A model generated the notes under the pieces. It saw nothing but the letters and a program-made list of their open reading frames with translations. It searched no databases and had not been told where the DNA came from. DNA of 64,000 bases, taken from positions 36,680,576 through 36,744,575 of the forward strand of contig NC_053043.1 in NCBI RefSeq assembly GCF_003473485.1, in the 5' to 3' direction. The stretch comes from Medicago truncatula (taxonomy: Eukaryota; Streptophyta; Magnoliopsida; Fabales; Fabaceae). Of this stretch, positions 1 to 9,970 are shown piece by piece. Position 1 is the first letter of the stretch, and the number at the start of each line of letters is the position of its first letter. Made by a program: the position numbers and the translations under genes.

Positions 1-75
1 GAATAATTATATACAACTTGTATCCGTATAACTAAATTTGAACATCATAATATTAGTACTCTTATAATTTCCTTC
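1..75 (+). other. Probable 3' flank of an NCR-type gene lying outside the window
   Basis: These bases align by eye with the 3' flank of the NCR gene at about 17884-17960: both share a TTGTATCC-AT-rich-TTTGAACATCA pattern in the same order and strand. A related NCR gene may therefore end just left of the window on the plus strand. No coding sequence of it is visible here, so this rests on flank similarity alone. Confidence 0.35.
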
Positions 76-149
76 AAACTTTTATTTATGTTTCTTTGAC
101 ATGGTCAAATGTGTATTGTTATTTTACACAAGTATATTATTGTTGATCC

Positions 150-500
150 GGTTGGTTATAAGAGGATGGTTGAGTTGCTTGAATCTGCCACCTTCAAAGG
201 TTGATCTGCAGTGAGCCAGGTTCTCTTGAACTACGGTGATTCTGGTGAGGTAGGTTGATCATCAGTCCAGTGAGACAAGGGGGGTTTGTGTACCTACAAT
301 TGCTCCGACGCCCAAGTAAGTAAAGGGTTCAGAGAAGGTGATGATAGGCAGTCTTACATTATTCATAACATGTTTTTCAAGTATTTTTTTGTCATTTTTC
401 ATCAAAAATAAAGAATTATTAGAACAATTGCTTATGGTTTTCGGGACAGTGTAATGTTTTCTATATTGAATCATGCAACTATAGTTTCCCCCGAAACATA
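150..500 (-). repeat. Probable LTR-type repeat remnant, minus strand
   Basis: Read on the minus strand, this stretch has a GGGCGTCGGAGCAATTG-like segment (about 300-320) followed by CCCCCCTTGTCTCAC. Such sequence is common in the R/U5 part of legume gypsy LTRs. No LTR ends, target-site duplication or coding domain could be fixed, and there is no credible gene; the short ORFs here have no recognisable motif. Confidence 0.3.
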
Positions 501-1241
501 GCAATTCTAGGGTGTTATGATGTAGTTCAAGAAGAAATCATGCAAATCAGCTTAGCAAAACATTTGAAGACTAGTAAAGACCACGAATGAAGATTAAAGA
601 GGTCTCAGAAGAAATTTTAAAGGAAGGACTTATGTTTCCAAGTTCCAAGACATCTTATAAGAAGGAATCACCCAAAAGACGAAGAAACAAACAATTTCGC
701 ACCGAAAGTAGCACCTATGCACCTAGGGCATGCAAAATGTGCGCAGGGTATGAGCCATGCACCAGGGCATGTCAAAATATGCCTATGCTCCTAATCATGC
801 GCCTGGGGAATGCTGAGAGCGAGTCAGAATTGATTTTTTTTCTTCACTTTTTAAGCGGTTTAAGCCAAAATTTCAACCTAAATTCAGTTTGAAACTTTCT
901 TATAAATATTAAGCCTCTCACTCATTATTTTCCATTCAGAACGAAACGGTTGAAGAGTAAGGCAAGAACTAGGAGCTTCAAGGGAGGAGTCTCTCTCCCC
1001 ACTCAAAGTCTCTAGGGTGTGTTTTATTTCTATTGTAATTTGTCTTTAGTTACCATGAGTAACTAAACCTTTTTAGGCTAGAGTTTTAAGATTAACTTCT
1101 ATTTTGTTTGTTGGATTATTTAATTCAAATTCTTTATTCAGTTTTTTTTAATCCTATTGAATTTTCCTATTACGTAAGATTTGTCTCCTCTGGAGCGAAT
1201 AATCATTAGGTAACGATACTTAGGAAGATGACATACCTAAT
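500..1241 (+). mobile_element. Left part of an Athila/Cyclops-like LTR, split by the Ogre-like element
   Basis: The stretch shows features usual in Athila/Cyclops-group LTRs: GC-rich near-repeats of GCACC..GGGCATG type at 710-800, a short TATA-like stretch (TATAAATATTAAGCC, about 901-915), then CTCTCTCCCCACTC and a TAGTTACCATGAGTAACTAA segment. It stops exactly at the target-site duplication of the inserted Ogre-like element (1237-1241). The matching right part is 12533 to about 13320, which carries an LTR-like CTGTGGATCCGATACTC tail. The outer ends were not located and there is no internal region, so it may be a solo LTR. An ORF at 587-892 lies within it and is not considered a gene. Confidence 0.5.
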
Positions 1242-2517
1242 TGTGCTCGCGATTTTCGGATGTCAAACCATTAATTGATTTGAATCGTCGATCTTTGAAC
1301 TCTCGATTTTTATTCTTGGGAAGGGAAAAAATGAGTAAAAACCCTTTCGAGACTTTGGATTCGGGGGTTGGTTACGCGAAGGGAAGGTGTTAGCATCCTA
1401 AGCGTCTATGGTATTCCATAGGAACCTCTTACTTAGATTATCTTGTGCTAAACTACTTGTTTATTTGAAAAAATATTACCTAAAATCTAAGTGAAAGAAT
1501 GGAGGGAGAAGAAGTATGTTTTTGGTTATTTTTATTTGATTTGGAAGGACATGTCCTCTGCCTACGTACCCTTTTTGGGAAAGGGATCAAAACCGACGTA
1601 GTTCCACTCAAGAATTTCTTTGGTGGGTTAGGTTGATTTTAAGATTTTTCGAAAATGGGTTTTAAGAAGAGAAAGAGGCCTCAAGGCATGAGATAAAGAA
1701 AACAAGTGAGGTTGATTGATTTTAAATTTTGAAAATGATTGAAGTTGAATTAAAATTGATTGAGAATTTGATTAAGAAAATAAAGGAAAAATGTTATTAA
1801 GAAAATGATTTTTGAAGTTCCGCATATTCGATTTTTTTTTTGAGAAAATGATTTTTCTAAACTAACGGTGAAAACTAACGTAACGTCGTAAAAAAAAAAC
1901 TAACGGAAAGCGGTAAATAAAAATGTGGTAGTGTCGGTGCATGTGTCGGTGCTTGTGTTACCTACATTATTACATCAATTCCTAAATACAACCCTAAGGC
2001 CTTTATGCCAAAATAAAAATGCAAGAAATAAAATTACATCAATTTCCTATTTATACACACTAAGTCAATGACAAAATAAAATGATGGGAAAATTAAATGT
2101 GTATGCTATGATTCAAGACAAAAATTAAATGGTTAGTAATCACAAGAAATATTATGATGAATGAGACATAAGAAATAATGAGCAAGAATTAAGACAAATA
2201 ATAATTAATATCATCATATAAGAAATAAACAAAAAAATTAAAAGAAAACAAATAGGATGGATTTTTAAAATTAGAGAAAATTAAAATAGTGAGAAAAATA
2301 TTTTTTTTGGAATTTTTTCTAAGCACAAAAATGTCAAAAAAATGTAAAAATAGTATTTAAAAATAAAGACAAAAGGAAATAAAAAAAATGACTCAACAGG
2401 AACTAATCTAGACCGTCGGATTAAAAAAAGAAAAGGATCTAAAGGTTTAGAAAGAAAGGTGAAAGGAATCAAATGGACCGGTCCGGTTCAAGTGAACCAG
2501 ACCGGTTCACACATGCT

Positions 2518-2525
2518 TATAAAAG
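2518..2525 (+). promoter_or_regulatory. Antisense TATA box in the Ogre-like LTR (same at 11247-11254)
   Basis: TATAAAAG stands on the plus strand, opposite to gag. It is preceded by the GGACCGGTCC inverted motif and followed by a CT-rich leader (CCTCCCTCTCTC), as in plant Pol II promoters. It could drive transcription outward from the LTR in the direction opposite to the element. Function is inferred from sequence pattern only. Confidence 0.4.
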
Positions 2526-3250
2526 GCAATAGGGACCGGTTTTTTCTATTTTTCCTTTCCTCCCTCTCTCTAAAAATTTCTAGTGAGAGAAGGTCTGCAA
2601 TTGCAGCCTTCTTCTCCGGCCAAGCTATGACTTTCCGGCGTGGTGGCTGCCGGCCAACAGGCGGCGCCGCCGCGCCGGAGCAACCAAAACTCCTCCGTTT
2701 TGAAATTTTTTTACGTTTTTAGAAATCCTTTTTCTTGTTTTGCATGAATCCCAACTTAGATTTTTGAAAACAAGCTTCTACAAGCCTAGATCTAACAAAG
2801 AATATTCAAAGAAAATGAGCAAAAAAAAACTACCTCTCTCTCTCTCTCCGATCCGGTTTTCTCCCTTTGGTCTGGTGGCTTTCTCCGTTCCGTTTCTTTC
2901 CTTTTCCGGTTCGGTTTCCTCCCTTGAATCCGGTCCGGCGCAAGTTTTTTTTTTTGTTGTGATTGTGTGATGTTGTTTGTGATTGTGGTGTTATGTGACT
3001 TGTTTATTGATGATTTTTGTGAGAAAGTGTTTTTGTTGGTTTATTATTATGAAGAATTTTGGTTCCTGGAATGGAAGAGGATAATGTTCATGATGCATGG
3101 CTATGAATATTCATGATGATTGTTGTGTATTTTTTATTTTTCTTTGATCTGAAAAAGTTGGGAGAGATGAAAGATTAGGGTTTCTGATGGTGGTTGCTGC
3201 AGCTGCTACAGTGATTTTTTCTCTGACCCATTTCCCAATGATTGACAGGG

Positions 3251-3258
3251 TTTTTATA
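3251..3258 (-). promoter_or_regulatory. Sense TATA box of the Ogre-like LTR (same at 11980-11987)
   Basis: On the minus strand this reads TATAAAAA followed by CCCTGTCAATC, about 540 bp from the TGTCATACCCC end of the LTR. The position suits a U3 promoter that starts the genomic RNA. The copy at 11980-11987 lies in the 5' LTR and would be the active one. Confidence 0.45.
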
Positions 3259-4118
3259 GTGACAAATTAGGGTTGGCTCTGGTACAAAACAAAGACCAAA
3301 ATGCCCCTGCAGCTGAGACTTGGAGAAAAAGACTTTAACAAAGAAATAAATAAATAAATAAGAAAAAGAAAAGAAAAGAGGAAGGAAGAAAGAAAGTCAC
3401 TCACGTGACTTTCCTTTCTTTGTTTTTTTTTTTAAAAAAAAAAAATTAATAAAATAAAAATACTAATAAACAAACTAAAATATAAAAAAATAAAAAGTCC
3501 CTTCGAAACCTGACATGAGGTACTTCAAAGTATCCTCCCTGCCGAAATTTCGGTTGAAATGATTAAAAGGACGCGATTTTTAAAATATGATTAAACCTTT
3601 TAAAATGACTTGATTATTATGACTAACAAGATTATAAAATGCGCTCCAACAGTTATAAAAATGCAGATAAAAGTTTTTTAAATGATTAAAGAAGAAAAAC
3701 ACGAGTTTTAAATGGTAAAAAAAACAAATAGAAGAGAATGTGGACTATTTTTAAATATGGACAAAAAGATTTTAAATGGTCCAAATTTGGGGTATGACAG
3801 ATGCCCCTATTTAAGTTTCTTCGTCACGAAGGTTTTAAAAGGGAAAACTTTTAAACCAAAGGGTCGAAGAGACTTAAATATAAAAAGACGCCAATTTGGA
3901 CCGTTTGAAATGCCAGATATGCGATGCTGATGAATGTGATGATATGACTGCACATGATACAAGCATGAATGTAAAGATGATGCATAAAAGACTGATTGGG
4001 GGACAATTGGATAAATATCACTGGGGAAAGAAATGATAGGTAATGCTTAAGATTGCTGTGAGATAACTTGGAACAACTGAACTATGAATGATAATGTTTG
4101 TTAACATTGTTTCAAGAC

Positions 4119-4404
4119 GAAAGTAAAGACATGATTGATTGCCGACGAGTGGTGAAAGTAAAGACATGATTGATTTGCCGACGAGTGGCGAAAGTAAAGA
4201 CATGATTGATTTGCCGACGAGTGGCGAAAGTAAAGACATGATTTGCCGACGAGTGGCGAAAGTAAAGACATGATTGGCCGACGAGTGGCGAAAGTAAAGA
4301 CATGATTGGCCGACGAGTGGCGAAAGTAAAGACATGATTGGCCGACCAGTGGCGAAAGTAAAGACATGATTGGCCGACGAGTGGCGAAAGTAAAGACATG
4401 ATGG
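4119..4404. repeat. Tandem array A, about nine copies of a 29-36 bp unit, in the Ogre-like 3' UTR
   Basis: The motif GAAAGTAAAGACATGATT followed by GCCGACGAGTGGC recurs nine times. Early copies carry an extra GATT, giving unit lengths of about 29 to 36 bp. In element sense it lies between gag and the 3' LTR, where Ogre/Tat elements are known to carry variable tandem repeats. Overlapping minus-strand ORFs (4018-4689 and two shorter ones) are produced by the repeat and are not genes. Confidence 0.9.
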
Positions 4405-4559
4405 ACCGACAGGGTTTACTAACATTGTGGGATAGCAAACACACGGTAAAAATAAAGACATTGGTAAAGTAGTTGTTTGACACAAAAGTATTTGCGGGCT
4501 ATTAACCTGATTCAAAAACAATTGCAAGGTATCAACCTGATTCAAAAGCATTTGACAGG

Positions 4560-4890
4560 GTGTCAACCCGACTCTGAAGGTATTTTGCAAGCTATTCACT
4601 TGACACAATGAAGCAAAAGTTGTTTGCAAGCTATTCGCTTGACACTTAGGTAGCAAAAGAGGTTTGCAAGCTACTCGCTTGACACACATGAAACAAAAAT
4701 ATTTGCAAGCTACTCGCTTGACGCATAGGTAACAAAAGATATTTGCAAGCTACTCGCTTGACCCGTAGGTAATAGCAGATAATTGCAAGCTACTCACTTG
4801 ACCCACATGTAACAAAAGATGTTTGCAAGCTATTCGCTTGACACACAGGTAACAAAAAAGGTTTGCAAGCTATTCGCTTGACACAATAAT
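4560..4890. repeat. Tandem array B, about eight copies of a 41-42 bp unit, in the Ogre-like 3' UTR
   Basis: The unit core is TTTGCAAGCTATTCGCTTGA, followed by a CACA..GTAACAAAA spacer, repeated eight times with small changes (TATTC/TACTC, GACAC/GACCC). About three more decayed units precede it from 4490 (GGGCTATTAACCTGATTC and similar). The sequence is unrelated to array A next to it. Confidence 0.88.
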
Positions 4891-5547
4891 GAGTGAAGAC
4901 TGAATTGAAGGGATACGACAAAACAGGACCCTGGGTGAAATTTCTGGGTCAAACACATTGGAGACGATGTTTTTGTGAGATACAAATGAAGTAAGACACA
5001 AGGTAGTCAATGCAATCATGTATAAATGGTATTTGTTATGCATGCAATGCGTGCAAGAATGTTTATATGCATGAATATGTATATATGAAATGAATGAATG
5101 TATGAGTACATGAATATATGACTGTATGAATGCATGATTTAGACGACTCTATACAACAAGTGAAGCTGTCAAGACTAGACAAGTAAGATGGAAGGCGGAC
5201 TGACATCGCAGTACAAACACTCGACAATCTTCATTGGGGATAGTATTACTGGAGATGAATCAAACCACTGACGGGGTAAAGCTCGATATCCAATCACTGA
5301 TGAGAGGAAAGGGTAAAACCCAATTATCAGACCGCAGGTAGAGGTTGCCATTCATCAAACTACTAGAATGATATCAACCCCTGTTTTGGCAGAAGTCGCC
5401 ATTAATCAAACCACTGGCCGAAGTCGCCATTTGTAAACCAAACTCAAGGTGTATTCTTCTGTTTGACTCATTGGAACTGTGATGCCTCTGTCTTTTCCAT
5501 TTTTTTTATTTCATTTTTTTTTGTATATATTGTTTTTTTGAAAATCC

Positions 5548-6470
5548 CTAACTTTTGCCTGGACCGCCCTTTTGGGTTTTCGATCCACCGGGAATATTGT
5601 CTCTTTTTTTTTTTGTATGCCCCTAATTTTTGCCTGGACTGCCTTTTCGGGTTTTCAATCCACCGGGACGCACGTTTTTGGCTTAAGCCGCCCTTTCGGG
5701 TTTTCGACTTAATGAGTTTTTTTTTTTTTTTTTTTTTTTTTTACAGAGGTCATCTCTCAGCTTTTGGTCATGCCAACCTTGCAGAGTTTAACTGTCCTTG
5801 AGACGGATGTTGATGTATGTTTCACCTACTCATAAGTTCAAAGAACATGTACTGGTTGTTTATGCTTTTCAAAAGACATGAAAAAGTTTTAAAAGATTTT
5901 TTTTTGCTTTACATATTAACATCAAAAATAGAAGAAAATTTGCAAAATAGAATAAATGAGAATTTCAAATAAATGGGCATAAGCTCAAGTTAATGTAAAT
6001 GGAATGGTGGCCTGCCAAAGGCGTGGTTCCACAGATTTTAAAAGTTTGGAAAAATGGTAATTATATGGAAAAGGTACGTTGAACACAATAATCACTGTTT
6101 CCTCTACCAACTTTGAATTCCACTGTTTTGAGTCTTTGATTTGCAGACATTTCAGATCGGAAGCCCTTTAACAGCTAAGATGCCCCAGATGAATCATATC
6201 TGATTTGATGCAATTACCTTGCCATGAGTCGGAGGTCTTTTGACGGCTGAAATGGCCCATATGAGTCATGTCCGACCAGATGCAGTTACTTTGTCATGAT
6301 GCTTAACTTTTGCATAGATCGCCCTTGCGGGTTTCAACCTATCAGGATAAACACATTTTTTTTATATATGTCTCTAACTTTTGCATGGGCCGCCCTTTTG
6401 GGTTTTCAGTCCATCGAGACGCTCTTTTTTTTTTTGCCTAAGCCGCCTTTTCAGGTTTGCGACTTATCGA
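5548..6470. repeat. Dispersed pair of CCGCCC..GGGTTTTC repeat blocks plus a 75-bp duplication
   Basis: Blocks at 5548-5715 and 6303-6470 share a series of TAACTTTTGC-TGG-CCGCCCTTTTGGGTTTTC units ending in TTCGACTTA/TTGCGACTTA. Between them, 6150-6225 and 6230-6300 are diverged copies of a GCCTTTAACAGCTAAGATG..CATATCTGA segment. All lie in the non-coding 3' part of the Ogre-like element. Short ORFs (5463-5801, 6296-6664) run through poly-T and repeat sequence and are not considered genes. Confidence 0.6.
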
Positions 6471-6713
6471 GCTTTTTCATTTTAACAAAGTATTTCTTGA
6501 CTGCATCAGTATTCACAGGACATACAAGTTTAAACTCATGCTTTGTATTAGGCATTCATTGCTCCTGGAGCTTGTTTAAATCAGATAGCATAACTTTTGA
6601 GCACAAGGCCACTCTCTTGACATTCATGGGGACGAGCCTTCTCTTATTGAAAACATGCTTTTGATACAATTGTTCACGCCATACAACAATAACACTTTTA
6701 ACTTCAATCAAGC

Positions 6714-7045
6714 TTAGCTTTCATTGGAACTCCCGTTGATGGGACTTTGACCTTCATGTGAGGCATTGCCTTTATGTTGTATACTGAGGGATGGAGGGGG
6801 GGTTGCCCCTGCTGAAGTGTTCACTTGAAGTACAATATCCTTGCAAGGAAAATGGTGGCATCTCGTGCCAGTCTTTGTACATGAAAGTCCTCTTCTAGAC
6901 AATCTCTTTTGATATTTGCAGCTTCGACGGCCAAGATGCCCCAGTAGGCGAGAAATCTCAGTGGAAGCTTCTTCATCATCCTCTTATTCAGCCTCGGATA
7001 CAAGGAACTCAAGGTCGAGAGGGAGCATATGATTAAAGTGTTCAA
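6714..7045 (-). other. Short minus-strand ORFs downstream of gag, unrecognised
   Basis: Two overlapping minus-strand ORFs (6821-7045, 74 codons; 6714-6902, 62 codons) lie in gag orientation downstream of gag, where protease/pol would start in an autonomous element. No DTG/DSG protease motif and no RT motif is visible. They may be remnants of pol or chance ORFs. Confidence 0.2.
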
Positions 7046-7417
7046 CGGGTTTATTAATGCATGATTTGATTATTGATATAAACATTATGATTATGCAGAT
7101 ATGTGGAAATGATTAAAGAAAAGGATTCTTTTTTTTTTTTGGTTTTTTGTATTACCATTTTTCCAGAAAAAGCACAAAATAAAACAAAGTCGGGATCAAG
7201 CGACCTTTCACTAATGATGAAAATACATAAAGCAAAAAGCCCTAGATGAATTCACTTTCATCTCGGGTGGGACAAAAGGATTTTTTTTGAAAAAACATAA
7301 AGCAACAAACAAACATATTAATTGAACAAAAGAGTATTAGAAATAAACATCAGTAAAGAACCAATTGCAGCTAAACATTCCACAAGTCAACACAAGGTGT
7401 AAAAATCCTATAGCGGA

Positions 7418-8908
7418 TTAACTTGCATATTCAAATTCAAACTCTTCGAAAGGTATGAGGTTTTTTTGGATCAACTTCTGAACTACCTTCTGCAATGCAA
7501 AGCAGTGCTCAATATCATGACCTGGTGCCCCTTGATGGAAAGCACAAAAGAGGTCGGGCCTGTACCGGGATGTCAACTTTGCTGGCATTGGAGGAGGTGC
7601 CTTGGTGTAGACCAAATTCCTTTCGAGCAACTTTGGAAACAAATCTGCATACTTCATGGGAATAGGATCAATCTGTGTCCTTGGGGCCTGTTGTCGAGGC
7701 TGTTGTTGATATTGTTGAAACTGGGGTTGATAACCCGAACTTTGAACAACATCTATGATAGGCATAACAGCGGCAGCAGGGTGATAAGCCAGATACTGTT
7801 GTTGAGGCTGACTTTCTACCACACTCATTTCCTGATCTTCGTACTCAAAATCATCTGTGGGAGCACTTTCTTTGACCAATCGTCCTTTTCGGACCCATTC
7901 TTCAATACGCATGCCCACAGTCATCATGTTTACGAAGCTGCCGGATGCACTTGTAAGCATATGCTCATAATAGAACTGATCCAGAGTCTCCAGGAAAATC
8001 TCGGTAAATTCTTTCTCTTCTAGAGGTGGACGAACCTGTGCAGCGACGTCTCTCCACCGTTGGGCATAAGCTTTGAAAGATTCATTATCATTCATGGTCA
8101 TGGCTTGCAGTTCCTTTCTGTTTGGGGCTAAATGCAAGTTGTAGTTATATCGCTGGACGAAAGCCTCACACAAATCATTGAACGTTTTGATATCAACCTT
8201 GTGTAGGCCCATATACCATATCAGTGCGGCACCAGTCAAACTATCTTGGAAACAGTGGATAAGGAGCCCATCATTACCTACTTGAGCAGACATCTTTCTC
8301 ACGTACATTACCAAATGAAGCTCAGGACAAGTGTTTCCTTGATATTTCTCAAAATTAGGGACTTTGAACTTGGGTGGTATCACGACATTGGGAACCAAGC
8401 AAAGATCATAAGCATTTTTCCCAAACAGTTCTTTCCCACGAAGAGTTTTCAATTCCAATTGTATTCTGTCAAACCTTTCTTCCAGCTCAGCTGTCCGGTC
8501 GTATGCAACCACCTTTCCTGAATGATAGATTGGTTTATGGCCTTGTTGAGTAGTATGAATCATAGCAGCTTGAGGGAACAAAGGAACCGGTTGAGGGATA
8601 GGCGTTGTCAGTTGCACAAAAGGAGCTTGAACCTTAGAGTCATCAGGACGAAATACTTCACTAGAACCAAAGGGTGTGCCCCATAGATAACCTTCAAGCA
8701 TAGCCTGTTGAGGACTACTAGCAAACACTGTTGAAATCGGGGTAGTGGAAGCAACCGTCTGAGCCTGAGTGCTGACAACAGGATGAGATAATGGTTGTCT
8801 CTGTGCCATCGTCATCAAAGATACTAAGTTCCTTAAAATCTCATTCTCGGCCCGGAGGGTTGTCACCTCTTCACGAAGCTTGTGGTTCTCTTCTTCAAGA
8901 TGATCCAT
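7418..8908 (-). CDS. Gag protein of the Ogre-like retrotransposon (496 aa)
   Basis: This is the structural protein that would package element RNA into virus-like particles in the cytoplasm. Residues 1-32 form a leucine-rich coiled coil (KLREEVTTLRAENEILRNLV). A proline/glutamine-rich linker follows. Residues about 218-312 match the Retrotrans_gag pattern, with ALIWYMGL at 228-235 and a FVQRYN..NESFKAYAQRWR block at 250-285. Residues 370-410 are Gln/Pro-rich. C455, H458, H464 and C469 resemble the altered zinc knuckle seen in Ogre Gag. The ORF closes 27 residues after that knuckle with no fusion to protease/pol. It is open along its full length, as expected for a young copy. Plus-strand ORFs at 7466-8023 and 8246-8521 are its antisense shadows. 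Confidence 0.88.
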   Translation of the reverse strand: MDHLEEENHKLREEVTTLRAENEILRNLVSLMTMAQRQPLSHPVVSTQAQTVASTTPISTVFASSPQQAMLEGYLWGTPFGSSEVFRPDDSKVQAPFVQLTTPIPQPVPLFPQAAMIHTTQQGHKPIYHSGKVVAYDRTAELEERFDRIQLELKTLRGKELFGKNAYDLCLVPNVVIPPKFKVPNFEKYQGNTCPELHLVMYVRKMSAQVGNDGLLIHCFQDSLTGAALIWYMGLHKVDIKTFNDLCEAFVQRYNYNLHLAPNRKELQAMTMNDNESFKAYAQRWRDVAAQVRPPLEEKEFTEIFLETLDQFYYEHMLTSASGSFVNMMTVGMRIEEWVRKGRLVKESAPTDDFEYEDQEMSVVESQPQQQYLAYHPAAAVMPIIDVVQSSGYQPQFQQYQQQPRQQAPRTQIDPIPMKYADLFPKLLERNLVYTKAPPPMPAKLTSRYRPDLFCAFHQGAPGHDIEHCFALQKVVQKLIQKNLIPFEEFEFEYAS

Positions 8909-9947
8909 TCTGATTTGCTCGAGTGTTGTAGATGCGATTAGACCGACGGATAGACCTCTTATGGAGAAGATACAGTATGAGACACAAACTAGAAACTATG
9001 AATGAAAAAAAAAAAATGATGCATGATATATGTATGCAAAAATGTTTTTTTTTTTGAAGGACTTATCAAAGTTAATTTTTAAACATGGTAGAGAAACATG
9101 GTTTCATTTGAAAATTATGAAGATATTGCAAAAGGTTCTTTTTCGAAAGGTAAGATCGAAACCAAAGAAAAAGTTCTTAACAAAAGCTAAAGTTTAGTTA
9201 AGATTTTTTTGAAGTTGTATCTCTTGGTGTTCATTCTTACAAAGTCCATACCCATGATGTTTGCAAAAAACTTGTCTAAGTCCTTCAATTTTTGATGGAA
9301 AAAAAGTTGTTTATGAATGAATGCATGTATGCATGATTATGCTAAAGTACATAGAATACATGGTGATGTTAAGTCCACATGTTGGAGTCGAGGGTAACAA
9401 CGCCATTTGGTAAGGACTATGGTTTAAAATGTACCTGTATCACGGGTTCTACCAAGGTTCCCAAAATCCTCGACCACTTCCGAATATTATCGGATACCGA
9501 GAAAACACCCGGTCCAGCAACGTTCGTAGGAAAGTCTCATTTGAGTGTAGTATCGCGTATCGACTAATTCCGAGAAAACACCCGGTTAGCCACCGCACTA
9601 CGTCCTAAAAGGCCAAGATGGGTTAAGGGTTACTAAAGGTTCTTAGCTTCATTGGAAGATTAAAAGTAATAAAGTCTAAACGTGAAAACACACGCCGACA
9701 TTTATTACTTCAATCTCCTTTGCTAAGTGTGGTTATCTCACGTGTGACAAGACACGAGTATACTCTCGGTATGCCACTATGAGTCTACCACTCTTATCTT
9801 ACATTTCCCTCAAGCTCGGGTGTAGAGCTTATTTTCTCACCCCTCACGTAATAAGGTAAACATGTAAACAAATATTTACAAGATATAAACAAATAATAAA
9901 GCACAAAATAAAGAAAGTAAGATGGGTTTAACCCGCATAGGACCTAT
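8909..9947 (-). other. 5' leader of the Ogre-like element
   Basis: About 1 kb lies between the primer-binding site and the gag start in element sense. It contains repeated GAAAACACCCGG phrases (around 9500 and 9575) and GAAAACACACG (about 9683), on the plus strand. No coding domain is seen; the short plus-strand ORF at 9379-9567 has no recognisable motif. The region probably holds packaging and leader signals. Confidence 0.45.
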
Positions 9948-9966
9948 GTCCCCAGTGAAGTCGCCA
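9948..9966 (-). other. Primer-binding site (tRNA-Arg type) of the Ogre-like element
   Basis: On the minus strand this reads TGGCGACTTCACTGGGGAC, close to the known Ogre primer-binding site complementary to a tRNA-Arg 3' end. It stands 4 nt inside the LTR at 9971-12527. This fixes the element orientation as minus and marks that LTR as the 5' one, in agreement with the direction of gag. Confidence 0.85.
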
Positions 9967-9970
9967 TTTC

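Larger units (their letters stand above)
1242..3799 (-). repeat. 3' LTR of the Ogre-like element (left LTR on the window)
   Basis: This 2558-bp direct repeat of 9971-12527 begins TGTGCTCGCG and ends GGTATGACA on the plus strand. Differences seen by eye are one T run (about 2706-2712), one T run near 2945, one A run near 3432, and one T/C substitution near 3617. Inside are a perfect GGACCGGTCCGGTTCA / TGAACCAGACCGGTTC inverted motif (about 2474-2508) and TATA-like boxes on both strands. Small ORFs in the LTR (2281-2472, 2459-2722, 2740-2970) recur in the other copy only because the LTRs are duplicates. Confidence 0.92.

Noticed and set aside
2459..2970. Possible small genes within the LTR
   Set aside because: The same ORFs occur in the other LTR, and one changes its end because of a homopolymer length difference. 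They have no domain.
4119..4404. CRISPR-like array of short repeats
   Set aside because: Units are directly tandem without unique spacers, and the DNA is a plant genome; this is a minisatellite.
4018..4689. Three overlapping minus-strand ORFs (up to 223 codons) with repeated MSLLSPLVG-type residues
   Set aside because: They are readings of tandem arrays A and B in different frames, within the retrotransposon 3' UTR.
7466..8521. Plus-strand ORFs opposite gag
   Set aside because: They are antisense shadows of the well-supported gag frame and have no motifs of their own.
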